Below are positions 54,136-64,000 of a stretch of 64,000 nucleotides of DNA, piece after piece. This stretch comes from Apodospora peruviana (Eukaryota; Ascomycota; Sordariomycetes; Sordariales; Lasiosphaeriaceae). The stretch is from contig JAUEDM010000002.1 in NCBI GenBank assembly GCA_033439685.1, positions 4,898,001-4,962,000 of the forward strand, given 5' to 3'. The position numbers were made by a program, and so were the translations under genes. The notes beneath the pieces are model-generated. The model saw only the letters and a list, made by a program, of their open reading frames with translations. It was not told the DNA's origin and ran no database searches. Within the stretch, counting starts at the first letter, position 1. Every line of letters begins with the position of its first letter.

Positions 54136-56871
54136 TCAATACCGCTCCATAATCCACCCCCGTCTCTCATCCTCCGTCATCTCCCCCAAAAAGTCCAACT
54201 CGAACCCCTTCAGATTCACATACCTCTCCACCAACTCCTCGCCAAGGTATCCCACCAGCTCCGCGTCATCCTGCAGCGCATTCAACGCCTCCTCCACACT
54301 CGCAGGCAACATCTCCTTCACCCCAAGCTCCTTCCGATCATTAGCCGTCAGTTTCGCCGGATCGATCTCACAGTCCCCCCAGACCATCTTCTCCTTGTTC
54401 CTGACACCATGCGTTCCGGCCAGCAGGACCGCCCCCAAAGCAAAGTAGGGGTTTGCCAAACCGTCCATACACTTGAGCTCCCAGTGGCTATCCTCGACCT
54501 TCCTCAACGCAGTCTCCCTGTTCTGTGTGCCCCAGGTCACCCACCGCCCGCCCGCCCAGGCACCATCAAGCACACGCTCAAACGAAGCAGGGTTGCTGTA
54601 TGTAAACGCAGTGATGCCCCTCAGATGCTTCAGTATCCCGGCGTAAAAGGACTCGTACACCTCCGGCTTGGCGCCGTTCTCCGACGAGATCGACATGTGC
54701 GTGTGCGCCGCCGTGCCGCAGGCGTGCGCAAACGGCTTCGGATGCAGCGTGATCTTGAAGCCCGCCGCGGTGGCGAGGGCGGCCATTGTGTCCCGGGTGT
54801 GCAGCAGCGTGTCAACCGCCTCCACCGGCGGGACCGGCGGGAGGATGAGCTCGAACTGACCCGTTGCGCTCTCGGCGTGGAGCTGCTCGACAAAGATCCC
54901 CATGTCCTCCAGCTCGGCGACCATGTCCCGCAGTAGTTTGGATATCTTTGGGTCGGCGAAGTAGCGGGACACGGACCACGCGTGACCGTCCGTCATGAGG
55001 GTTCCATAGCGTGCCGCTGTTGCATTGGTGCCGGCGGCGCTCGTCCCGGATACTGGCCGGTCGAAGCGCTCCAGCAGCAGAAACTCGATTTCGAATCCCA
55101 GGAGAAACGTAAGCTTGTTATCGACGCCAAACTCTACCGCCCGTTGAAGGACAGAGCGAGGGCAGAGAGGCACGCGAGCGCCGGATTTCTCGCGGAACTC
55201 GGCGTACATGGATATGTGTCCCTCGATCGGCCCCTTCTTTAGAGATGAGAAGTCTGGGTGTAGGCGGTACTCCCCAACCGGCGGGACGCTCGGTATAAGC
55301 CAATCGTTTTGGATCATGCCGAACACCGCTTTCGGAATCGATATATCGGTCGGCCTGCCCTCGTTCAAAAGGGACATGAACTTACGAAAGGGGACCATGC
55401 GCATCCGCGCGGATGCGGTGAAATCATTCCAACAGATGCGGACAAAGTCTGGCGTTGACGGACATTGGTTCTTTAGGAAGGCCTGGAGGAGCTCGATATC
55501 GCTTGGTAGCGGGCCGAGTTCCATGTCGGATTCCTCTTCCAGCTCCGACAGCTCCAGTCCGAGATGGTAAAGCTTGTTGGCGTTCTTGAAGAGAACGTTT
55601 TGCACAAGCTCGATGGCTGCCCGGCATCCAATGTGTCCCTTCCGGACATAGTCGCAGAGGACCTGTTTGTCAAAGTTAGGTAAAAAACGCAGTCCCGTAG
55701 TAGTGCTTCAAGTTCATACCATCTCAAAAACTTCGCGCATCTGCATGATAGCAAGGATATAAGTCTCTGGAAACCAATGCCCATCCGTGCTCCAGAGAAT
55801 CTTGGACCACGGGCAGAGCTCCAGAATCTGCCGCAGAAGCCGCTCCTGGCCATCCTGGCTGACGCAAGGAAACACCTCGCCAATATCAGCGTACACATTC
55901 TCGTACACCGACGCCAAATACCCAACCTCGCGGGTGAAGGGATAACCGGCATGGAGGAGCACAATCGGTACCGTTGGGTAGGTGCGGATGAATTCCTGCA
56001 GATGAGACGGCGAGGATTTGGGCAGCGTGATATCATTATCCCCCAGCCCGGTGTGGAACTGGATCGGCTTCTTCTTCTCGCGGCCCCCGTTACTGTCCCG
56101 GATGAGCATAGCGGTGCGGTGCACGACGAGGCCATTCAGGCTAACCTCCTGCAGGCGAGTGAAATCCATGAGGGTAAAGTTGGTGATGATCTCCCCAAAG
56201 GCCTCGCGCGCGGCGTCCTCGTCGACCATCTTGGCCACATCCAGGCCGGTCCGGTAGCAAATTACCGACTTGAAACCCACGACATCTGGGTCCTCAATGG
56301 CGGCGCGTATGTGCCCATCGAACTCGCTGATCCACTCGGAAAAGGCATCATCAAGGACGTCATCGACAGTCACGGTGGATGCGTCACAGTTCCGGCCGAT
56401 CTTCTTGAGGATGTCGGCGGCGACTTTCTCGATGCGGACGATGCGTTTGCAGCCGCTGCGGGTGTAGTCGTCATGCCAGTCGTAGTCCTGGGCCTCATCC
56501 TTGCCGTCGAGGCCGTCGTCCACCAGGATGGTTTGGATGCCGGAGAGACATTGAACGGTCCAGTCCTCGGGGCAGGTGAGACGCCTCTGTTCGATTGCGG
56601 CGACGACAGATTCCCAGGTGTAGCCACACTGAAGGACGGTGGCCAGCTGCCTCACAGCACGGATATGAGGGAGTGATGTGGTTGCGGCGTGGATGGCATC
56701 CCCCGACGCCTCGGTGGTGATGGATATCAGGGGATGCTTGCCCTGGGATTCAAACTTGAGAAGAGGATGAGCATGGTGGTCGATGATTGGCGTTCGGCGG
56801 ATGGCGCGAATGACGGAATCAACCTGGGATAGCGTCGCCGTTGAGCGGCCGGTCCCGACCCAGGAAGTCAT
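54136..56871 (-). CDS. fluG: FluG-type fusion of amidohydrolase and type-I glutamine-synthetase-like domains
   Basis: Exons 55720-56871 and 54136-55662 (minus, intron 57 nt, GTATGA...AACAG) give 892 aa, close to the 865 aa of Aspergillus nidulans FluG. The N-terminal half is an amidohydrolase-2/nodulin-like domain: PIIDHHAHPLL at about 28-38, VLLHAGYPFTREVGYLASV and ILWSTDGHWFPETY. The C-terminal half resembles GSI: LLGFEIEFLLLE, EQLHAESATGQFELILPP, CGTAAHTHMSIS, WGTQNRETALRKVED and KCMDGLANPYFALGAVLL. In Aspergillus FluG is needed to make a diffusible signal that starts conidiation; the exact reaction is not settled. The intron sits near the domain boundary. Related GS-like proteins exist as paralogs, so a true FluG ortholog is likely but not proven. 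Divergent from the GH76 gene. Confidence 0.9.
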
Positions 56872-58685
56872 ATTGATACCTTAGTTTAGCCCCTAGGCTG
56901 GGAGTTGGAGGCTCTTGATTCCCTGCGGTTGGTGTCTTGAGGAAGAAGTCGAAGTTAAAGTGAGATCGGTTCGGAGCCTTCGGGTTATACCGTGCTCATC
57001 CGTGTGACAACGGCAGTTGCAACAAACCGGTGAGATTCCGTATCTGGACAGCAGTCACTTGTCAAGATGTCTTCGTTGCTTACCGCAATAAGAAACCGGT
57101 CCTCATTTGCACCAAAATTTATTCGACAATATGTTGGTTACGATTTCGGCGGCTTCCTAATCCCGTTGATGATGGAAGACGTCTGTCACTTATTATGCTG
57201 TTGTTAGTCGCGGGGCGGGGTATAAGGCTGACAGCTTAACACGGAATTAAGGTGATGCGGGGCTGACCTAGGTCGCCGCTCATCATCCCACTTCGGGTTC
57301 AGCATCGTCTGCGCTCTGAAGCGGTTGATCATCTACCAATATTTTGATATCACGAGATGGGAATTGCAATTGCTTTTGTCGTACCACGAATTGCCTGACA
57401 GCTGCAGTTGGAATTCAGATACTGCCTTTTGGAGTGGTACAGTATTGCTGTTTATTAGTGCTTGATACACTGAGGTGCTTCCTGTCCACATACATGCCTG
57501 GCATTTAGAACAGGGACACATGTTATTCTTAGCTGTTGTTTTAATTGATAGCTTTGCCTTGTGCTCCTCGCTTGTCCAGAAATGGCTTTCTCGTTGTGCC
57601 GTTGGATGCACGTCATATTGCCGGATGAAGGATGGAAGAAAGCCGTGCCTCAATAAAATTCTAAACCTTTTCACAATGCACCCAGCGAGACACAATAGTA
57701 TTTATATAATGATCCATCTGGCCTTTAGTGTCTGGGTTTTCACCAGTCCAACCGGCGGACCATTATCGAACTCAATGCGCTGTGCCTTGGCGAGGGGTCG
57801 CTTTTCGCGAACGGATGGTTCCCGTTGCAATCATTGGTCGCTGGTGTTTGGAGATCCTTGACATGGCTGCCAAGTCAGGGCCAAGAGCGGCCACCAACCA
57901 GACTGTTCAAGTTTCCCTGCAAAGTGGAGAGATATTTTTAAGGCGCGATTTGATGGCTCGACAAGCTCAAATGCCCAGGCGGCCAAGAGGTCTGGAAAGC
58001 CTTGGAAGCTGGGGAAAAATGCTTGACTTCGATCGCAATGGCTTGCAAGGCTACGTAATGGTATTAAAACCACGCAACGACGAGCGCGATTCCAAGATGT
58101 GATGGCTCACTGACAACGACTGGTGACGGGCACGTTAATGCTGCGACCAGAGGGCTCGGGACGCTGCGATACGGCCCAGATGATAACCGCATCGACCCAC
58201 CCGCACCTGTCGGCACCGTCACCCCAAGCCACCACCTGCAGCGCGCTTCCCCTTTGGGATGATATCGCTACATTTTTACCCCTGCGTACTGTTAACTGCT
58301 GCATGATAAACAAGGAGGCATTTCTAACACCTGCCTTTTATCCCGTTGTACCTCCGATAAAGTAGGGGCTTTTATTGCCCCCCTCCCGGTCACGCCGTCA
58401 ACAATACGAAATACAAGGTACATGTGCGCCCTCAGACTTCCATCCCAGTTTAATCTCCCCTTTTGCATTCTCCCTCCCATCACTCAACAGCACACGCACC
58501 GGTATCAATTCGACCACGAAGACGACTTTGGAAAGCGAACAACAATATCAATCCTCGATGGTCAAGATTTAACCGCCATTTCTCGACAGGAGTTTTGGTT
58601 CCTCATTCATTTTAGGGGTTTCCTCCCTTCACTCGTTTCCCACTTTAGTCGCTCGCTAGAATACACGCAACACACAACAACTACC
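56872..58685. other. 1.8 kb divergent spacer between FluG and the GH76 gene
   Basis: Two promoters back to back. No gene supported; open frames up to 128 codons on each strand show no recognisable content. The final 250 bases are C/A-rich, as in other 5' UTRs here. Confidence 0.5.
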
Positions 58686-60235
58686 ATGCTTTTCTCAACA
58701 TCACGGCTCGCTACGGCCGCCCTTGTCGGCAGCGGCACCGCCAACGCTGCCCTAAGCATCCTGACAAAATGTTTGTTAATTCTCGTCCTAAATATGTCCC
58801 TTTGAAGAGATACTGATAGTCCTTTCACTCAATAGCCGACATTAGAACCACTGCCGCCACTCTCGCGTACGATCTCATGTCCTACTACAAAGGAAACACG
58901 TCAGGGCAGACTCCCGGTATTCTTCCAGGGCCTCCTCCGGCAGGCGATTACTACTGGTGGGAGGCGGGGGCGATGTGGGGGACCATGATCGATTACTGGA
59001 AATTGACGGGCGACACTTCGTACAACGAGGTCATCAAGGAGGCGCTGCTCTTTCAAGTTGGACCGGGCGAGGACTACATGCCGCCAAACGTAACAGCATC
59101 GCTGGGAAATGATGACCAGGGCTTTTGGGGAATGACGGCCATGCTGGCAGCAGAGAACAACTTCCCGGATCCGCCTGCCGACCAGCCGCAGTGGCTGGCC
59201 CTCGCCCAGGCAGTATTCAACACGCAAGCAAGCCCCGACCGACACGACACCACATGCAATGGCGGACTGAGGTGGCAGATCCCTCTGTCGAACAACGGCT
59301 ACAACTACAAGAACAGTGAGCACGCTCCAGTCGATATGGGTTGAAACTTCCGCTGACATGAAATAGGCATTGCGAATGGTTGCTTCTTTAACCTCGGCGC
59401 AAGACTGGCCCGATATACAAGCAACAAGACGTACGCAGACTGGGCCGAGAAGACGTGGGACTGGGTAGAAAGCGTCGGACTCATGGACAAGGACTACAAC
59501 ATCTACGACGGTGCCCACGTTGAGTACAACTGCACCGACATTAACAAAGCACAATTCTCGTATAACAACGGCGTCTACCTCCTCGGCGCGGCATACATGT
59601 ACAACTATGTATGTCTCCACCTTACCTTATCCCCTATTCTGACAGTCGCTCTAACATGATACGAACAGACCGATGGCTCCCAGAAATGGGCAGATCGTCT
59701 TGAGAAACTCGTCGACGCCACGCTCAAGATCTTCTTCCCCAACAACGTCGCATTCGAAGTTGCCTGCGAAGAGCACATGTCGTGCACCACCGATATGTTG
59801 AGTTTCAAGGGCTACATCCACCGCTGGATGGCCGTCGTGACGCAGATCGGCCCCAAGAGCATCAGGGACAAGATCCTCCCGATCCTGGAGACATCGACCA
59901 AGGCTGCCGTCAGCACCTGCACAGGGGAGGCAAATGGACGGACCTGTGGGTTCAAATGGTCGACGGGAGCCTACGACGGGAGCCACGGCGCCGGACAGCA
60001 GATGAACGTCCTGGGAGCTGTGTCGTCCCTGCTCATTGGTGACGTGAAACCGCCAGTTACGAACTCGACGGGTGGCACCAGTATCGGCAACCCGGATGCG
60101 GGAAGCAACTCGAACCACTTTAACGGTTTTACGGAGCCGCCCACCACTGGAGACAAGGCCGGCGCGGGCATATTAACGCTGGTTATCCTTGGGGCCGCCA
60201 TTGGGACGTTTGGGTGGATGAGCACCGGTGTTTAG
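58686..60235 (+). CDS. DFG5: GH76 endo-alpha-1,6-mannosidase of the Dfg5/Dcw1 type, GPI-anchored
   Basis: Exons 58686-58770, 58836-59315, 59367-59608 and 59669-60235 give 457 aa. A signal peptide is visible (LATAALVGSGTANAALS). The GH76 domain has YYWWEAGAMWGTMIDYW, the catalytic Asp pair in GNDDQGFWGMTAM, TCNGGLRWQI, NGCFFNLGARLARYT, YDGAHVEYNCTDINKAQFSY, NNGVYLLGAAYMYNYT and GFKWSTGAYDGSHGAGQQMN. A Ser/Asn/Gly-rich spacer and a hydrophobic end ILTLVILGAAIGTFGWM mark a GPI-attachment signal. Dfg5/Dcw1 act at the plasma membrane and are thought to cut mannose-linked GPI anchors and transfer wall proteins to glucan. Filamentous fungi hold several paralogs, so which one this is cannot be said. 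Several N-x-S/T sites (NVTAS, NCTD) fit a secreted protein. Confidence 0.93.
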
Positions 60236-61437
60236 GTCTTTTTTAATCTGTGCGGTCTGTCAGGGTGTATAGACTGGTGCGCAGGGGGTATTCTAATCGG
60301 CTGAGAGCGCACACAGACACGCACACCTTTTCATTTTTGGGTTTACAGAAGGCCTGGCGTTGAGGGGTTTTCGGCGGAAGGCTCCGCGGATAATTAAACA
60401 AGAGCTGGGAAGGGATTGATTCCATTTGTTCGGTGGCGTTTGACTGTATGGCTTTATTCTTCTTCTATCAACCATCGGGGATCCCTTGATGGGGCTGTTA
60501 TATAGTTACCCTTCTTCCTCTTCTCTTTTTTTTCGTCCCGTTAATTATCTGTAAATGCAGCCTACAATACAACAACACAACAACACAACAAACTTGTATT
60601 TACTTTGAACTTCCTCTATGAAGAGATGAGATTATTTAGACGTTGTGTTTATGACAAGAGATTTGTATCCGTAGATGAAAGAAGCAAAGAGTGAAAGGGC
60701 TGGAGTGTGTGTGTGTGTGTGGTTGCTCAGCGCATTTCATTTTTGAGAAATAACGAGGCGGTTTATGACGTACCTCATTCATGCTGCCAGCATTGTTGAT
60801 GAAGAAGTCCCAGTCCGGGTACGTGGAATCTTACGATCAAACATGGAATGTTTCAAGAGCGCGGAACGACCTGGAAGTTGGGTTCGAGAAGACTGGGACT
60901 TTGATGCGCTGTCGATCCGATCCGAGCATCACTCAGTCGCTTCAGGATTCCCCCGATATTGTATTTATTATTTATAGTTCTAATTCTGGCTTCTATCTAG
61001 GTGCGGGTACGGTTTGAATATGGTGAAGGAATGATCCCTCGCCAAGATATCAACTGGGCTGCGCTACCCCGGAGCTTGGAGGTTTCAACCCCACAACGGG
61101 GGGGAGGTGGGGGGGGGATTCACGCCGCGGGGTTGCATACAAACCGACCAATTTACACCTAACTCATGGCACATATTGCAGAAGGAAATTGTTGATACCT
61201 ATACATATAAACTTTCATATCAACATACGTGTGAACAGTGTAGACTCTTGTCTGTCTAGGCATTTGCTTACCTTACCTTACCTTATCACCTATCTCTTCA
61301 CTTCACGCCCGGGCATCATCAACCATCTCATCCGCTGACATCTCCCCGTCTAGACTATTACCCCCTCCACGAGTCCACAACCAGAACCTTTAAGTTTCTT
61401 ATATAAACAACCCAAAAAACACAGTCACTCAGAAAAG
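60236..61437. other. 1.2 kb spacer between the GH76 gene and the MYND gene
   Basis: Contains simple repeats: ACAAC-type at about 60571-60593, (GT)8 at 60705-60721, a G-rich stretch at 61098-61117 and CCTTACCTTACCTTA near 61271-61286. No gene supported. Confidence 0.5.
60705..60721. repeat. (GT)8 microsatellite
   Basis: Alternating GT for 17 bases, in the spacer downstream of the GH76 gene. Confidence 0.95.
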
Positions 61438-62103
61438 ATGCCCCCTCCAGAATTTTCGAACGTTGCCCTCTTCCCCGGGTTCAACGACATCCCTGAATCC
61501 TCAACATCCCCATCCTCACCACCCCCAGACAATGACATATACTTCCTTGCGCAAATAAAAGACGACATGACGATAACCAAACCGACACTCGTACTTCATG
61601 ACCGCCATTCGTCGCCGTTTGCGCTGGTCTTTGACGGATACGATCGAGAAGACGGGATCAGGCTTCTCAAGTCCAAAGGACTCAAAAAAGGGGCTACGGC
61701 AGTCGTAAAGAATGCGAGACGGGTTCCCCCCAAGGATGAGTCCAAGCGTGGGTTTGTGAGAGTCGAAAAGGGAAAGGAGGGGGATGTGGTCGCAATTCCT
61801 GGGCCTTTGGACACGGTTTTGAAAGTTGGGGGGAAGCTTTTGAGGGGTGATTATCAGGATAACGGGAGGTGTGTTAACTGTGGCAGTGAAGGGAAGTGGG
61901 AGTCGTTATCAAAGTGTACCGGATGCGGTATGGTGAGGTATTGTAGTAAGGTGAGTTTCTGCTTTTCCCCGTTTTGAGTCGTGAGTATGTTTTCTGACGT
62001 GTGGTATATAAAATAGGAGTGTCAGGGCAGGGGTTGGAATGAAGGTGGTCATAAAGCCGAGTGCAAAGTTATCAAGGCGATAAATGGAATATGGGGGAGG
62101 TAA
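61438..62103 (+). CDS. MYND-type zinc-finger protein
   Basis: Exons 61438-61950 and 62017-62103 (intron 66 nt, GTGAGT...AATAG) give 199 aa. The first 140 residues form an uncharacterised domain with IYFLAQIKDDMTITKPTLVL, HDRHSSPFALVFDG and KGLKKGATAVVKNARRVPP. The C-terminus is a MYND finger: CVNCGSEGKWESLSKCTGCG, then MVRYCSK joined across the intron to ECQGRGWNEGGHKAECK, giving the Cys/His set that binds two zinc ions. MYND fingers usually mediate protein binding. The arrangement matches many small fungal MYND proteins of unknown role. Converges on the oxygenase gene with 180 bases between stops. Confidence 0.9.
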
Positions 62104-62283
62104 TTAGTAACAGTTGACTAAGGAGATTGGAGGTGAAATACGGGTCTAGTTTATTTGGGGTTTGTTTTTAGATTTACTTTGTATTTCCGGTGCCAGTTAT
62201 CCATGTCTGTATGTTCAGATGATCCTCATTCTGCTCCCCTTGTATCTTGTGACCTTAACCTCATACCCCTAAACAAGTTTCGG

Positions 62284-63299
62284 TTACTTGTCGTCCGCCG
62301 GAATAATCTCATACATGATATCTGTCCGCATCGTATACTTGATCCCCTTCTTCACGTCGTCTCCCGAGTGAAGAAGCTTGCGATGTTGGAATATGAGAAC
62401 CCGACCAGCCTTGGGGTCGACATCCACCTTGCGCTTCTCGTCGTTCGACAGAAACGAGGTGGCACCGCCGACGAGGTCGACAGACTTGCCAACCTCCTGC
62501 TGTGAGTCGTTCAGGTACAGATGCACCGTAAACAGCGTCTCAAAGGTCTTTCCGTCTTGACTGTTCTCGAAGTACGGACTGTCGCAGTGGGCTGCGGTTG
62601 CGTTAGCAGGCGGTCAACTTTGCTGCGTCCGAAAGAAAACTCACGCTTAAAAAACTGCCCTCCTCCATACTTGAGAAACCGCATCCTCTGATTCACCCTC
62701 CGGAACTCCCACCGAGTACCCGCCTTTCCACCCCACCGAGTCTTCCCCGTGATACCGGGTTCATTCTCAATAACCTTCAGCTTCTTTTCTAGTCCTTCCG
62801 CTTTTAAGCAGCGCTGCCACAGCCGGTCGACGATCTCCTGCTGATCCCATATGATCCTGTCGCTATTCCGGTAGTCGGGGATGAGCACCTCGAACCCCAT
62901 GCCCACGTTCACGAGCGCGGGGCCCCATGATGACTGTCCCGTCTTGTGCGAGTCCGGCACGCTCGCCTCAGCCAGACGCAGCAGGACCTCGCATTCGCTT
63001 GGACTGATGACATTGTCGAGGACGACGGCGTAGTGGCCGTCGTACTCTGGCAATTTGGTGGCGGGCCAGTCGACAGGACTCAACGTGATGGGCTTGATGA
63101 GGTCCGGGGGGTCGGTGGTGAGAAAATCGGCTGGAATAGGAACGGCGTTGGAGACGTAGGATGTTTGGATGGGCTTGTTGGGCAGCGCATCTTTAGAGGG
63201 CTTGGAGGTGTTGTCTGGGACGCGTAAAGCACTGCCAGGGGAGGAGTCTTGTGGCTTCTCGTCCTTTTTGCTGCCGAAGATGGAGGAGAGCATATTCAT
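62284..63299 (-). CDS. 2OG-Fe(II) dioxygenase, prolyl-4-hydroxylase-like
   Basis: Exons 62645-63299 and 62284-62591 (minus, intron 53 nt, GTGAGT...CGCAG) give 320 aa. The N-terminal 60 residues are Lys/Ser/Pro-rich. The P4H-alpha type core starts YAVVLDNVISPSECEVLLRL. The iron site is HCD in FKPHCDSPYF, formed just after the splice joint, with the distal His in LIFQHRKLLHSGDDV and the 2-oxoglutarate-binding basic residue in KYTMRTDIMYEI. LYLND and GATSFL are also usual in the family. It should hydroxylate a protein or small molecule using O2 and 2-oxoglutarate; the substrate cannot be told from sequence. No signal peptide or transmembrane segment is seen, so it is likely cytosolic or nuclear. 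A second Met at residue 3 could also serve as start. Confidence 0.9.
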
Positions 63300-64000
63300 T
63301 TTAGATGGCTTTATCTCTTTGCTCTGATTTCTTTAGACTTTTGGTCTGTTATTGATCAATAGTTGACTTGGGTTGTCGTCGTGACAAGAGTAAGTGAGTG
63401 TGTAAAGGTCTGTTTACAGTTGAGATGTCATTGATTGATGCCACGCAGCGAAAAGAAACTCAAGGAGAGATAGGCAGGTCGAATAAGGCAACTCGTATTA
63501 AAGGTGCGTATATAAGTTGGTGGCGACTAACAGAGTTGACAGCATGTCCAAGATGGGTGTCCTCACCGAGGCGCAGGCAACCATCAAAACAGATCTGACT
63601 CCCCCGTCCGGGCACTGAACGAACGATGGTGGTGCCTTGCACAAGTGCCCTGCGGGCCGGGCGTTTCAAGCTTGGCTGGGCGCAGCGCCCTCATTTACAG
63701 CAGTTGCGGGGCAATCGGTAGGGCTGGCTGGTTGATGGAGAGGGAGATCCGGAATACTGACTGGTCTGCTTCGTTTCCCTAGCAATACACCCGTGAATCG
63801 TGATCCGCCCCAAACGGTGTCGTTCAACGGCCCCTGTTTACCCCTATCTGGTTGGCGTATAATGAGACTTCAAACCCCCATATACATATTTAGAGATAGA
63901 TCTATCATGAACCCGTAGGACACCATGTTCTAAACTGTATAAACATCTAATGCGATCGATCGCCTTGTAACTAAATGCTGGCCTATGCTGGCTGTTGCAC
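63300..64000. other. Upstream region of the dioxygenase gene to the window end
   Basis: No gene supported; short open frames only. Contains the promoter of the minus-strand dioxygenase gene. Confidence 0.5.

Overview
The window is nuclear DNA from a filamentous ascomycete, most likely a sordariomycete. Genes are short and carry one to six small introns (mostly 54-120 nt) with GTATGT/GTAAGT-type donors and CTAAC-like branch points. Many proteins are typical of Pezizomycotina (Cut8/Sts1, FluG, Cex1, a Dfg5-type GH76). The spacers hold many short TACCTA- and GTACGGAGTAC-like words. No rRNA, CRISPR, recognisable intact transposon or plasmid or phage feature was seen.

Layout. 0-10 kb: the 3' end of an acidic-tailed gene, a thioredoxin that seems to be membrane-anchored, a Nop13-like nucleolar RNA-binding protein (minus), the nuclear proteasome tether Cut8/Sts1, and Rad52. 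10-24 kb: an Aco2-type mitochondrial aconitase (minus), a disordered repeat-bearing protein (minus), and the Scy1-like pseudokinase Cex1. 25-26 kb: the TOR subunit Lst8 (minus). 26.3-33.6 kb: 7.3 kb in which I can support no gene. 33.6-44.4 kb: a branched-chain aminotransferase (minus), two low-complexity fungal proteins, and CTP:phosphoethanolamine cytidylyltransferase. 45.7-53 kb: the nuclear-pore mRNA export factor Rae1/Gle2, three tRNA-like pol III elements, a small putative mitochondrial protein, and the ER-Golgi vesicle protein Erv41 (minus). 54-64 kb: FluG (minus), a GPI-type GH76 wall enzyme, a MYND-finger protein, and a prolyl-4-hydroxylase-like dioxygenase (minus).

The genes do not form a pathway cluster. 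They are mostly housekeeping genes in DNA repair, TOR signalling, lipid and amino-acid synthesis, secretion, and tRNA/mRNA export. Exon structures were worked out by eye from frame, splice motifs and protein-family continuity. Most join cleanly in phase.

The least explained signal is the family of three tRNA-like elements at 47.7, 47.9 and 51.4 kb. They have A and B boxes, T-run terminators and a central hairpin that differs in sequence but still pairs in each copy, yet no acceptor stem forms. Other points of interest are the spliced-on membrane anchor and WCPPC site of the thioredoxin, an acidic insert splitting RRM2 of the Nop13-like protein, an in-frame stop-free intron in CEX1, and a run of GC hairpins inside the gene-free block.
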